Source: Porites lobata
Lineage: Eukaryota > Cnidaria > Anthozoa > Scleractinia > Poritidae
NCBI GenBank assembly: GCA_942486035.1
Contig: CALNXK010000008.1
Span: 3,425,001-3,489,000, forward strand
Direction of reading: 5' to 3'
Length of the DNA: 64,000 nt
In this document: positions 36,501 through 46,900 of the stretch, piece after piece
Position numbering within the stretch: the first letter of the stretch is position 1
How the letters are laid out: each line of letters opens with the position of its first letter
Translations under genes and position numbers: made by a program
The notes under the pieces: model-generated
Database searches by the model: none
What the model was told of the DNA's origin: nothing
The model's input: only the letters and a program-made list of their open reading frames with translations

Positions 36501-39500
36501 ACTCCAGGAATTCCTTGGGTCTTAATTAGAAAAAAGCCTGAAATATAACAAATTTTGTTATAGAACTGATTAATTGGTGACAGAAGTTTGTGTCATCCAG
36601 TTTGGTCTGAAATCATACTCATGATTAAACAAATCAGACTCCTGTTAAGCGGTTGTCTGATTTTGTTAATCACTTGTATGATTACACACCGAATTGAACT
36701 CCACTCAGTCCTATTACCATTATTAATATACATATACCACAGCAACAGAGGCAGAGACAAGTTACAGTACCTTGTAAATGTCTGTTCCTTGGAATTTCTT
36801 TTTTACATTAAAGCCAACCCTGTGAGTCAGAGAACAATAAACAAGGTCAAAACACATCCTAAGAACTACAATCCTGGTCAAAAGGTTTGGAACACTTTGT
36901 CTTTCAGGTGAGGAAAATGTAATTCAAGTTGACCCCTCTCCCCACTTGGACAGTGTTGGGTGTTACAAGTCAAACACCTTTCACATTATCCTGCACACGT
37001 TAAGGACCTGAACTTTGTTCTTTGTTCAGGAGGGGGGTGGGGGGTGGAAAATAATCTTGTTAAGGCCGTGTTTATGAGTGTGTATCACAGCTTAGCTGCA
37101 AATTCCATACAAAAACACGTGAAAAAGGTGAGGTGTCCTAAAACCTTTTCGCCAGGATTGTAGTTGCCACTGTCAATTTGCATCAATTTCCTTTTTTCCA
37201 AATAAAAAAGCTGCTTTGTATAATTATAATAATATTGTCTATGAGGGCTTTTTAATTGGATTCAAGAGTTTGACATACTTTGTTTCCACCATTTCATTAC
37301 TTGTGCGACTTCTGTTATATTCAGTTGAAATATACTCGGTTCTTCTGAGCCAGGATACATTTCTGTTGTGATGCGCAGTCCTGTACATCAGGGAAAGGAG
37401 AAAAAAATACGAAAGTCATTCTCTCAAATGTACGAAATTTAACAATCAAATGAATGAATAACAAGGGTACATTCCATTGGCCTTATTCAGGAATGACGGT
37501 TGATGGCACGGTTTTGTAACATTAAACAAAATGATTTGGGTCATAACTGTAATTCTGTCAAACAGTCCCTGTCACTATGTTCATAGAAATAGAAACAAAA
37601 TGAAGGCGCACGTTTAACTAGCAAAAGCTCAAGTAACATTATTCAAACTTGCACTGTTTTTAATAGTAAAAGTCAAGGCTGGTAAAGACTGTAATTTATA
37701 GTTAACTGTACTATGGTAAGGTTCAAGATGAAAAGAATAAGACATGAGATGCCAGGGTAGACTGCAGATGTTATCATACCGTTTCTTATCTGGTAAGTTT
37801 ATTGGATCTTCTTCCAGCAACTTTTCGTCGTCAGGGTCAAGGGAAACTGTAATACGACAACAAGAAATTAAGCAAACGTCAAAAGGAAAAGGTCAGACCA
37901 AATCACTGTCTGGCTGAAAATATCATTGAGCACTCTAATTTGACTTGAACCAGCTTACAGTGCCATTGGATCTGTCACTAAACACCTTGATGTAATCCAT
38001 CAGTGTAATGGCTTCCAAACACTGTTTCTAATATTATGCTGGTTTAAAGGAATATCGACATCCTTTTCTGATTGGTTTGTTTCTTATGCACATTTCTTGC
38101 ACAACACATCACGCAGTGGTAAAATTAACTTGTATTTTTGTACTTCCTTGGGTGTTGTAAAAAAGAGTTTGCACTGTAAACCCACAAAAGAGCCAGTTTA
38201 AATACAGTTGAACCTCCATATGTGACTACCTGCTGAAACTAACCGTCTCCCACGAGCGACTACACTCAAAAACTTTCCCAGTTAGGCCCTGTGCAAATGG
38301 ACACCACATTGTTGGACATTAAATGTTGCATCCACTTGCACACCCTGTTGCATGTTGTTGGGAGTTCTTGCGCAAAGTTTGAACCCCGTCAAACTTTTAG
38401 CTACGTGCAAATATAAGCAACAACTCCAAACATTCTTGGCCCAACAATGTTACATGAGTTGTTGCGTCCATTTGTACGTGGCTTTAAAGCTCCAAAGCAC
38501 TTGTATATTAAAAACATCTTCTAAGCGACTGTCTCTCATAAGCCACCGAGGTCACTTTTTGCCCTTCATTGTTTTAAACCTCATGCAAGTGACCACTTGC
38601 TTTTGCATGGCGTGGTTTCTTTGTTCACTGTAGTTAAACGTACTACACCACTCGAAGTATATGGAAAGCTTTCAAAACAACATACATGTAGAACTACACA
38701 TATCATAACTTAGATATTGCATGCAAAAAATTCTCTGCCCAAACGTTGATGTGTAGGGGCCTCTTCTCGGAAGGGACCCCATGTGGTTCCAATCTCGTAA
38801 GCAACCACCTTACATGTATATAAGAAAGCCAACCACTAAATCTTCGCATTTTAGGTGTTCCCTTAAGTATTATAACCATTACCATCAACATCAGCATCAT
38901 CAACATTATCATCATCATCATCACCATCATCATCATCACTATCATATTTATTATCTCCTTACCATTAGGATCCAGGGCATATGTATCAGGGTCAATAAGA
39001 TCAATATTGACCCCAAGATCAACCTCTGTCAACATCTCATGTCTGTAGTTTTTCTCAAGTGAGGTTGGCTTGTATTCCACAAATCTGTTATTCAAAAGAG
39101 AGTCTGAGTTTTATCATCATCGTCGCTACAAGAAAAACGACAGACTTAAAACACACAATTTAAGCCTTCTAATAAAGTATTATACTCACCGGTTTGACTC
39201 AAAGGGATAGGCAATAAACTTGGCATCAAAAGGAATGTCTGGTAGATTATTGTTGTACTTTACCCTGGAGACAAAGTCTGCTTTGCTGAAACAATAGAAA
39301 CAAAAGAAAAACAAAACATTAATGTTTCATTTGGTAATATCATTAATCTTTTACTCAGCATGTGAAAGATTTCAGTGATATTAAATCTTATCCTTTAATT
39401 ATATTTTTACACACACATGTAAACAGAAAAAACCTGAGAGAACCCAGTTCAAATAAAATCAAATCAAATATTTATTATGTAAGGATACATGAAAGGAAAC

Positions 39501-42500
39501 GTCAGAGGTTATCCCTATCACTCCCTACAGTTGAACCCCACTTCCTGCTTGATATGGACTCCTTGACATTACAGACAGTTTTCCTTATCCCTGGGTCAAG
39601 CTCGTCAGTTAACCTGGACCCCCATTAATGCAGACAGACACATTGGGTCAATTATTTAAATGAAGTCTAACTTAAGCTGTGGTTTAAGAAATCACTGGAC
39701 TTCCAGATCTCTTTTTTAGTGGGTTGATTTAAGAAAATAGAGAGCTTTAGATTTGAGGACGAGAACGAATACGAGTACGAGATTTAACTTAAAGTTTTTG
39801 CGCGTGTTCTCAAAACCAAGACACCCTGGAAAGTTTCATTTTACTTTTTTTCACCAAAAAAGTTTGCACGGTTATTCATACTGAAGGAGGCTAGGCCCTC
39901 TTCCGGTAGAAGAATGATAAAACTTCTTACGTTTATACTGTTCCCGTCACAACAACATTCTCACTAAACTCGTAGTAGCATGACAATGGCTATCACGTTT
40001 TCCCGCCAAAATGACACTGGTTCTCAGGTGAGCAATACTCAGTATTGAGAAAATCTTGTACTTGTAGTCTTTCTCGTCTCAGAATCTAAAGGTCCCTAAT
40101 GAGTGCTTTTCCAGTCTAAGCAATATGCTTTATTGAGATTGTTAACTATAAATGATGTTAAGATGAAAAAGTTGGGCAAACTGAAAATGACTTAGAACAA
40201 GGTTTTGTTAAACACGGGCTAAACTCCACTTAAATAACTGGCCCATTGTTTTCCTAGTCTGATCCACAGATTCTTATAGATAGTTAGCCTCATTAATACA
40301 AACACATGTACAATGTACAATGTACAGATACCACGTTATCCAGTGCGTGCTGCAATAGGCTTTACTATGGTGCTATAATAGGCTATAATATGGGAAGAGA
40401 GGGTTATGTAGTAGTGAGAGCAATCGCATCCCACCAATGCAGCCCAGGTTGAAAACCCAGCCTTGATACCACAAGTGGGTTAAATTTGCTGTTAGTTCTC
40501 TCCCTCGCTCTGAGAGGTTTATTTCTTGGTACTCCCTTTTTCCCCTTTACTCAAAAACCAACACTTCCAAATTCTAATTCAGTTTGGAATAATGCACAGA
40601 CTCACTTAAACACATTCTCAACTTTACAGTACATGTAAATGCCAATTTTAACTCCAAAAAGAGTGTTTTCAAGCTCATTAAAAATGTTTGTATCAAGTAT
40701 ATTGCTGAAAACTGCAGATTTTATTCTGTCTTGGCTTTGAATACACCACCAACACTAACAATTATTCCTACCTGACTGTTGAACGCAATGAGCTCTGCCT
40801 GAAAAAGACAAGTATGGGTAAATTTCACATTCATAACCTGCTGAGTGCAATGACTGCCAGTCAAACTTGTTGGCCTAACATTTAAGTAACTTTTCGGTAC
40901 ATCAAACATAATTTATTATTCTGGCCCCAGTTGTTAAAAAGTTGGATAATAACATTTTTACTCACTGGACAAATCACAATCAGTGGAGAAAGCAATTATC
41001 ACATGTTACTAGTTCTCCTAATACTTTTCAGTGGATAGTGATTCATCCGATGTATTGTGTTATCCACCTTTTCAACAACTGGGGCCCACTCGTTTCATTA
41101 AAAAACATACATAAATAAAGCGCCATATAGAAACACTCATTCAAGCTGGAATAAATTCATAATGCCATGATCTAATAGTCCCTCCTCTTCTTAATTCATG
41201 GAAGGTAAATTTTGTGTATAAGTTCTCTCTCATTTTGTTACTGAATACATGGATAAGGTCGGGGAAGGATACAAAATTTCAACCAATCAAACGTCAGTTC
41301 CCTTTGGGCATGAAATTAGGCACTAATGTATCAGTCAAATCGAAGCTTCAACATGCCCCCCCCCCCTCCCAAGGCAAACCCCGGGCATTTGACACCTTTG
41401 CCGTCTCGGGGAGGAGGGAATTTGATTATCAGAGTCTTCCAGGGGGTGAGGAATTTGATCTCCATGCGTTAGGGGTGGGGAATTTGAACTGCACCCACGA
41501 TTTCATGTGAAATCTCTTGCGTGGTGGGCTATCATGGGGGACGCGGTGTTGGGGGATTTTCGTGGAAAAGATTGTGCCTTTGTGGCCAATTGGTTACGAG
41601 GAAAGGGCTTAAACAAGCTTGGTTTTGAATACATGAATGTATAAAAGTTGTGTTTACAATGACCTACTACCAGCCATTCAATGCAACAATAAAAAGCTCA
41701 ACAGAGATCAATATTACTTTGACCTGCCGCATGTATAAGGTGAGCGATGATTGATGTCAGTGAAATGGTCATGATGTAGTAGGTGGGAGTTTTTTTATAG
41801 AACGTTTTCTATGTTGCATGACACACGAAGAAAAGCTGAGCATTCAGTGACCTTGTAGCAGCGATTTCCGCCGCTTTGCACGAGAAGTTTGTTTGTAGTA
41901 AATATGCTAACAGTGTTTCTCAGTTTTTGTTATATTGAATCTGTATTTATAAAGATTTTGTTCGGCAACTGAAGGCGTTTCTGCCGTCCTTCTGTCATTA
42001 TGTGCCTGTGAAATGTCCCTGAGGTGGGGGCATTTGTTCACCTGAATGGACCCTACTGTGGGGCATTTGAACGGCATTTTGGCCCGGGTAGGGGGGAATT
42101 TGAACAATAATTTTCAAAAAAGTCAAATGCCCGGGGGGTTGCCCGGGGGGGCATGTTGAAGCTTCGATTTGACCGATACATAAGCTTACTGAAGTGAAGT
42201 ATTTAATGCACATTATAATATTAAATGATGTACGTTGTTTTGATGGAAAGAAATTAGAAGGTTGGGTTTACAGCCACCTTTCTGATCAAATTCGCCAAGA
42301 TATTCATAGCTTAACGGATAATTCACAAAACTTATGAAGAGCCATCTTATATCAATTTGAATGGTACGTGTTTGTAGTTCGACGGCAGCGTGAATACTAA
42401 GTCCCGATTGTTTACACTGATTTACGACCCGAAGATTGCAACGCTAAGGAAATCAAAGCTCACCTCCGCTCTTGATCTCTGCTCTTTTGCCCATCCTGAA

Positions 42501-42513
42501 CGGTTGGCGCCAT
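29774..42513 (-). CDS. PAF1: RNA polymerase II-associated factor 1 (PAF1), complete fifteen-exon gene
   Basis: Scaffold subunit of the nuclear PAF1 complex, which travels with RNA polymerase II and supports elongation and histone H2B ubiquitination. Exons in transcript order: 42464-42513, 40772-40798, 39190-39285, 38963-39084, 37780-37846, 37279-37380, 36771-36819, 36234-36290, 35584-35652, 34436-34539, 33609-33725, 32545-32611, 32263-32324, 31061-31172, 29774-30088. All phases close: 471 aa (human 531). Seen: VKYNNNLPDIPFDAKFIAYP, SLEKNYRHEMLTEVDLGV, RRTEYISTEYNR, PVEVLPVFPDFQ, MSQAMIRGMVD, REYNWNVKNKATKGYEENYF, LSKRRVRGG, then an acidic tail of about 100 Asp/Glu/Ser-rich residues. Start Met is followed by APT as in vertebrate PAF1. 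The tail is shorter than in vertebrates. Confidence 0.95.
30479..30521. repeat. (ATT)n microsatellite in PAF1 intron 14
   Basis: About 12 ATT units between CTACT and ACTATG. Simple sequence repeat without further content. Confidence 0.9.
31773..32088. mobile_element. TAAGCCCC-rich inverted-repeat element in PAF1 intron 13
   Basis: Left ACCGTAAAAATCTGAAAGTA and right GCTTATTTTCGGATTTTTTC are inverted. The interior repeats AATATAAGCCCC in the same sense several times. No transposase. Confidence 0.65.
32673..33277. mobile_element. Tc1/mariner-type non-autonomous element with TA duplication, PAF1 intron 11
   Basis: Begins CAGTGAAACCTGTATTAAGC and ends with CAGGTTTCACTG, flanked by TA (32671-32672, 33278-33279). 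Both ends carry repeated 'GTGTCCGCTTAATA' units, giving an array of potential binding sites. 605 bp, no intact open frame for a transposase. Confidence 0.8.
35181..35322. mobile_element. Short MITE in PAF1 intron 9
   Basis: CAAGGCTGTGCTCTA at the left pairs with TTAGAGCACAGCCTTG at the right. 142 bp, non-coding. Confidence 0.65.
35680..35989. mobile_element. MITE with GGCTNCGTTCA ends, PAF1 intron 8
   Basis: Left CAGGCTACGTTCATACAGTA and right GCTGTGTGAACGAAGCCTC are inverted and imperfect, with ACTGGACAA / TTGTCTGGT just inside. Begins only about 28 bp upstream of the exon 9 acceptor side (35653). Confidence 0.6.
36864..37166. mobile_element. MITE with CTACAATCCTGG ends, PAF1 intron 6
   Basis: Left AACTACAATCCTGGTCAAAA and right TTTTCGCCAGGATTGTAGTT are inverted; a second pair AAGGTTTGGAACAC / GTGTCCTAAAACC follows. 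About 300 bp. The left end lies about 45 bp from exon 7. Confidence 0.7.
38205..38630. mobile_element. Tc1/mariner-like element with nested MITE, PAF1 intron 4
   Basis: Starts CAGTTGAACCTCCATATGTG after TA and ends TTTGTTCACTG before TA, with 'GCGACT' motifs near both ends. Inside, 38285-38483 has inverted ends GGCCCTGTGCAAATGGACAC and GTCCATTTGTACGTGGC, probably a second, nested element rich in CAACAATGT-type motifs. Confidence 0.6.
38870..38950. repeat. CAT/CAN trinucleotide repeat next to PAF1 exon 4 donor
   Basis: An imperfect CAT repeat reads as (ATG)n on the transcribed strand and starts about 12 nt beyond the exon 4 donor at 38962. The open frames here (His-rich on plus, Met-rich on minus) are repeat artefacts. 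Confidence 0.85.
39744..40093. mobile_element. MITE with TTAGATT...ACGAG ends, PAF1 intron 2
   Basis: Left CTTTAGATTTGAGGACGAGA and right TCTCGTCTCAGAATCTAAAG are inverted; ACGAGTACGAG and CTTGTACTTGTAG pair inside them. About 350 bp. Confidence 0.7.
40396..40620 (+). repeat. tRNA-derived SINE-like repeat in PAF1 intron 2
   Basis: Contains GTAGTGAGAGCAATCGCATC and a B-box-like CCAGGTTGAAAACCC, then a body with CTGAGAGGTTTATTTCTTGG and ACTCAAAAACCAACACTTCC. Related to 25203-25455. Diverged. Confidence 0.55.
40922..41089. mobile_element. GGCCCCAGTTGTT palindromic MITE, PAF1 intron 1
   Basis: Left TGGCCCCAGTTGTTAAAAAG and right TTTTCAACAACTGGGGCC are near-perfect inverted ends, with GGATAA / TTATCC motifs inside. 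168 bp. Best-preserved copy of this family in the window. Confidence 0.75.
41328..42179. mobile_element. 850-bp element with ~60-bp inverted repeats, PAF1 intron 1
   Basis: Left GTATCAGTCAAATCGAAGCT and right AGCTTCGATTTGACCGATAC are inverted, followed inside by CAACATGCCCCCC and CCCCGGGCATTTGAC on the left and their complements on the right. Subterminal regions repeat GGGGAATTTGA-type units. The AT-rich centre has no recognisable transposase. Confidence 0.8.
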
Positions 42514-43947
42514 TTTAAATCATGTAAAAGTTAAAATGTACTTAGTGCTCGTGGTATTTTCTGCAGTTTTCCCCCATTTTTCCGATTGCTGGAAATGCAA
42601 GATGGCTGCCAGAATACAAACGAGAAAGACTGTTAGCGACGCTAGTTCCAGGATCTGCGATTCTGGCCGAGGTTAGTCCACAGGACAACCACTGTTCATG
42701 TGACCGTCGTTCATACAAATGAACATTACGACGGTTGACTTGTTAACTAGTACGCAGAACCTTTGGAATAGATGAAAAATGGTATATTTGAAGAAACTCG
42801 AAATCTTTATTTGAACTGAGACTAAATAAAAACAGCTCTCGTTTTAAAAAACAAACAAAAAAAATCAAAGAGAATAAAAAATCACTGAAAGTGTATAAAA
42901 GGTGTTGATCGGAGGATGCTTAGTTGAATAAATTCTTGTAACAGATTCGCATTATTGAAATTTTCTTCTCTTTACTGGAACTTCTTCCTAAATGTTCCCT
43001 TTTTTCTATCCAAGTCCACGTTTCGTCCGCTTTTTGAATTGGACGAAGGTCAAAACCGTGCGGCACTCCGCAAAGATCATTTTTTCGCAAACGAAAAGCG
43101 ACTGCAAGTAAAGTTACATTCAGATGCGCAAAACATATAACTAATCTTATTTTTATTCATATTCCGGACAGTTTTATAAATGGCCTCTACTTTATGTTGG
43201 ATATTAAAAAAAGATGAAAGCAAACATTGTTGATCAACATTTAGATTCAAGTAACTAAAATCGATCGTTGTTGTTTTATTCAAGTTTAAATTTGATCAGA
43301 TTAAAGTGGTAAAATCAGGAACAATTTTTCAGTTACTTTTTTGTGTTCATGTTGAAGTTAATTTTTTTCTTTTAATTTACTTTCTTGAAGCTCATTAGTC
43401 GAAATTCGGACTCTGTTTGCGGGAGGAAATTGTCTTTAAATGACTGTTTAAATAATCATTTGTATTGTTATTTAAATTTGTTCTTTGGACTTAAACTAAA
43501 AAAAAAAACTAAAAACTCTTCATTCAAGGCAATCTCTAAATCCCAGGCGGACGATTTTTTTCACTGTTTCTCTTAAGCTGAGAATAAAACTGGGTTAATG
43601 GTGTCATAATTTTAGTATCCTTCGATTATTAATCGACCGGATTTCTATCAACTATAGTTTACATTTAATACAGCGTACAGAAATAGATTCATATGCATAG
43701 ATCTTAGAGACAACAAAGGTGAAATATCTGCAATATTAGAAAGATGCCTCCCACTTAAAACAATACGTGTATTTGAACTACCCGTTTTGTGTATTTTCGT
43801 TTCGTCGGTAGACACTTTTCCTAACTTTTCGTCGCTTAAACTCATTCACAAGGCGGACGCAACTTCCTTAAACGGTGTTAAAGGGTGTATATTGTTGGTT
43901 TCCACTGAGCTTCACCGACGTATAAAATTGGCTTAGTCCCGCCCAAC
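42514..43947. other. Intergenic region between PAF1 and the first secreted-protein gene
   Basis: No supported gene. It must contain the PAF1 promoter at its left end and that of the downstream plus-strand gene at its right end. An ATG at 42602 opens a 23-codon frame ending at a possible donor (see findings). TATAAAA at 43921-43927 is a TATA-box candidate for the gene starting at 43948. Confidence 0.5.
43921..43927 (+). promoter_or_regulatory. TATA-box candidate for paralog A
   Basis: TATAAAA lies 27 bp before the first ATG. If used at the normal spacing, transcription would begin at about 43950, so translation would start at the second Met (43960), which gives a cleaner signal peptide. Confidence 0.4.
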
Positions 43948-46900
43948 ATGGCAAAAGCTATGAAGACTTTATTCCTGGTTTTAGGTTTTCATATAATCGT
44001 TCAATATGCTGAAGGTAAAGGTATGTATGTGCTACCACTTTCCAAAAAAAATAGATGTATTTTAGTTTTAAATATGTTTTGATAACAAACGAAGCAACTC
44101 TGATTCGTCGGGAGCGAACTAGCCATACATCACTGATACCATGCAAGCTTTGCTTTTTTATTAGCCCCCTTTTTTATCTTTACAAGACTAAATTATACAT
44201 GGCGGATCATCGTGGGTTAAATTGCGTTCAGGACGCAAAAATTTGTCACAAACTTCGCAGTAAAAGGGTTTCTGTCTATCCAACCCTCTAAAAGAGAATC
44301 AGGGACCTGTGAGGTCCCGAGGAAGAACGACTGATCCCGTAAAAAATTGAAGAGGATTAAAGTAAAGAAACTACAAATTTAAAAAAAAGCTTGAATAAAA
44401 CTCCATCTCCGCGTTTACTCTTTTTTATATTTCAATTCATAGTTAAATTCAAGCGAAAAAAACTTATTTTTACGCACAATTTACCCATCATAAGGCTTGT
44501 ATTGTAGTCCTTTGAAATTAACACCATGGATTCAATAACATGGGCAAAAGAAAGCCTATTCTTTATTTTTTTTCTTATTTTCTGGGTTAGCTTAAAAGCA
44601 TTACGCTAAAGCGGTGCAATGTTTTATTCGCTTAGGTTCAAAATGGGACCAGCTAAGAGGTAAGTGGGGTTTATTTTTCAGCGAACCCGCGCATTTGACT
44701 CTAAAGCAGTAGTTGTTGCCAATTGATAACCAACCAACGTTTTCAGATCCATATCTCCATGGTTGCAATTGTGCTAATATCTGTTTCTGTAAAGCACTCA
44801 CATATGAGTGTTCATTAGACTATATTAATGCGCCTGGCAACGGATTGTGCTTTTTTTGTGGTCCGCGCTGTCAAATGAGAGGATTTTGCAAAAGCTAAGA
44901 AAAACTCTTTAAAGCTAAGGTTGTTACTTTCACTGTTCAAAGATAAATGTATTATCAACCCCCTGTTAATTACTAAACTAAAGAGTATTGAGTGTTTGAA
45001 AATTGAAAGTTGATCAGCACCATTTGTAAACATATTTGTATTCGGGAGCGAAGTATTTTCGATTTTCAACGAAAAGAAGCTCGTCTTTGAGAAAATGCCA
45101 TGATATTTAGGTAACTAATTATTTTGTACATCAATTCCCACGTTTCTAGCTACTTAGTTGTAATTTGAATTCCCACTGAATGAAACCAAAAACGCTTTTA
45201 TTAGAAGTTTGACGACGGTGGACAGGCTTTTGTGCGACCTAATAAAAACCAATCTACTTTCAAAAGCGTTTCATTCGGAGAAAGTAATATTGTGGAACTG
45301 TTTTTAAAAGTCGGCTCCTCCTGAGGATCTATTTTATCTCAATCTCGAATAAAAGGTAGAACGCATTTATATTTTCTTTTCAGTGACTTTTGGCAAATTT
45401 TCCATTTATCCACTTACCAGTGAAGAAGCCACTCAAAATGGTTGGAAATGGGATGGCCATTGTTCAGGTATATGTATAAACTAGTCTTATTCTAAAAATT
45501 CGAACTTTCATCATATACTATTATTCAGGGCAATCGTTTATATAAAAATATCATTAATTGTAATCGTTCAGAAAACTGCTACATTGGATGACAGGAAAGG
45601 AAATGCTTGATCACTCAAATGAGCAATAACTATCTATCTATCCATCCATAGACGACATTCACCTATATCTATCTACTATTTAATTGGCCTCTTTCAAAAT
45701 GATCTTTCTTGAGAATTTTGCAAATTGGTAGCAAGTAGATAAAATAAATAAACTCTAGTGCTAGTTCTTTGCTGTCACCTGGTTGACTTAAAAAGTGCGA
45801 GTTAAAGGCGCTTATTACTGCATTCATTAACAATGACGCCGTCTTTTTCTTATCCAGATCGGGGCTCTAACTTCTTTTACGGGAAGCGTTTTGTAAGAGG
45901 CAATGACAGTGCTACAGGTCTGATTTTTGACTGTGCTGGCCACTTGGCAGGGATGCAAGCTACCGTATGTGTAATCTGAATTCGAAAGAGAAGCCAAAAA
46001 TAATGCTTAGTATATCAAAGTTTGCACTTAAAGCAAGGGTTTGAACCTAAAATAAGAAGCTAAAGCAAAGACGTTTTTGAGAAAAACCGGAAGTCAAAAC
46101 CTTTTCCTTTTAATATGGCTTGACGCTACCAAACTCCAATTCGATCTGGAACGCCCGGTCAACGCGGTTTCAACGAGTTCTTAAGAACTCCTAAGTGCTC
46201 CGTGGGTAAACAAATTACAATCACAATTTGTATTAGTTGCTAAGTGTATTTACTCTTACAGAGACGATTTACCCAAAAATTTGAGCAAAAACCACTGCCC
46301 AATAACGCCAAAAGTCCACTTCCGGTAGACGTGCGTTGTTCAACTGAAACGTCTTTCAAGCTCCCTACTGTCTTAATGGCCGCAACTCAATAATGGAGGA
46401 GGCGCAAGGCAAACGGCGCTTCCTCTGTATCTACTGAAAGCCAATGAACATATTTAACAATTATTCCTTGAGCCCGAATGGCCTCTTAATCAATGGCCCA
46501 TGAGGCCGAAGGCCGAATGCGCTATTGACTCAGTATAGTATAAATCCAACTAGTTGGTCAAAAATATCGAGAATGAAAAAATTTAAGCTAGTTAAAGCTA
46601 GACTTTAATCCTTTTTTGCCGCCAAAAAGCCCGCGCTTTTCGCTACTAGTGGGATATAACATATAGCCTAGTGGTAGCTCAACCAATCAGAACGCAGCAT
46701 TGATAATAGACCGCTAGTTGGATTTTACTAATTTCATATAGTCCCGGGTATATTTTTAATATAGATGGAGATATATAACTCACTCTACATGAGTCGTCTT
46801 GTACACATAAAATTTATACATCCTTGTCCATGTTTGCACTTAAAGGTGTTGTGTAAAAGATTAAAAATACAAATCGCGCGTCCTTATTTGCTATGGAACT

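Noticed and set aside
38703..39095. 130-codon minus frame with a Met-rich run and a His-rich plus frame
   Set aside because: Only 38963-39084 is a real exon (PAF1 exon 4). The rest reads through the donor into a trinucleotide repeat.
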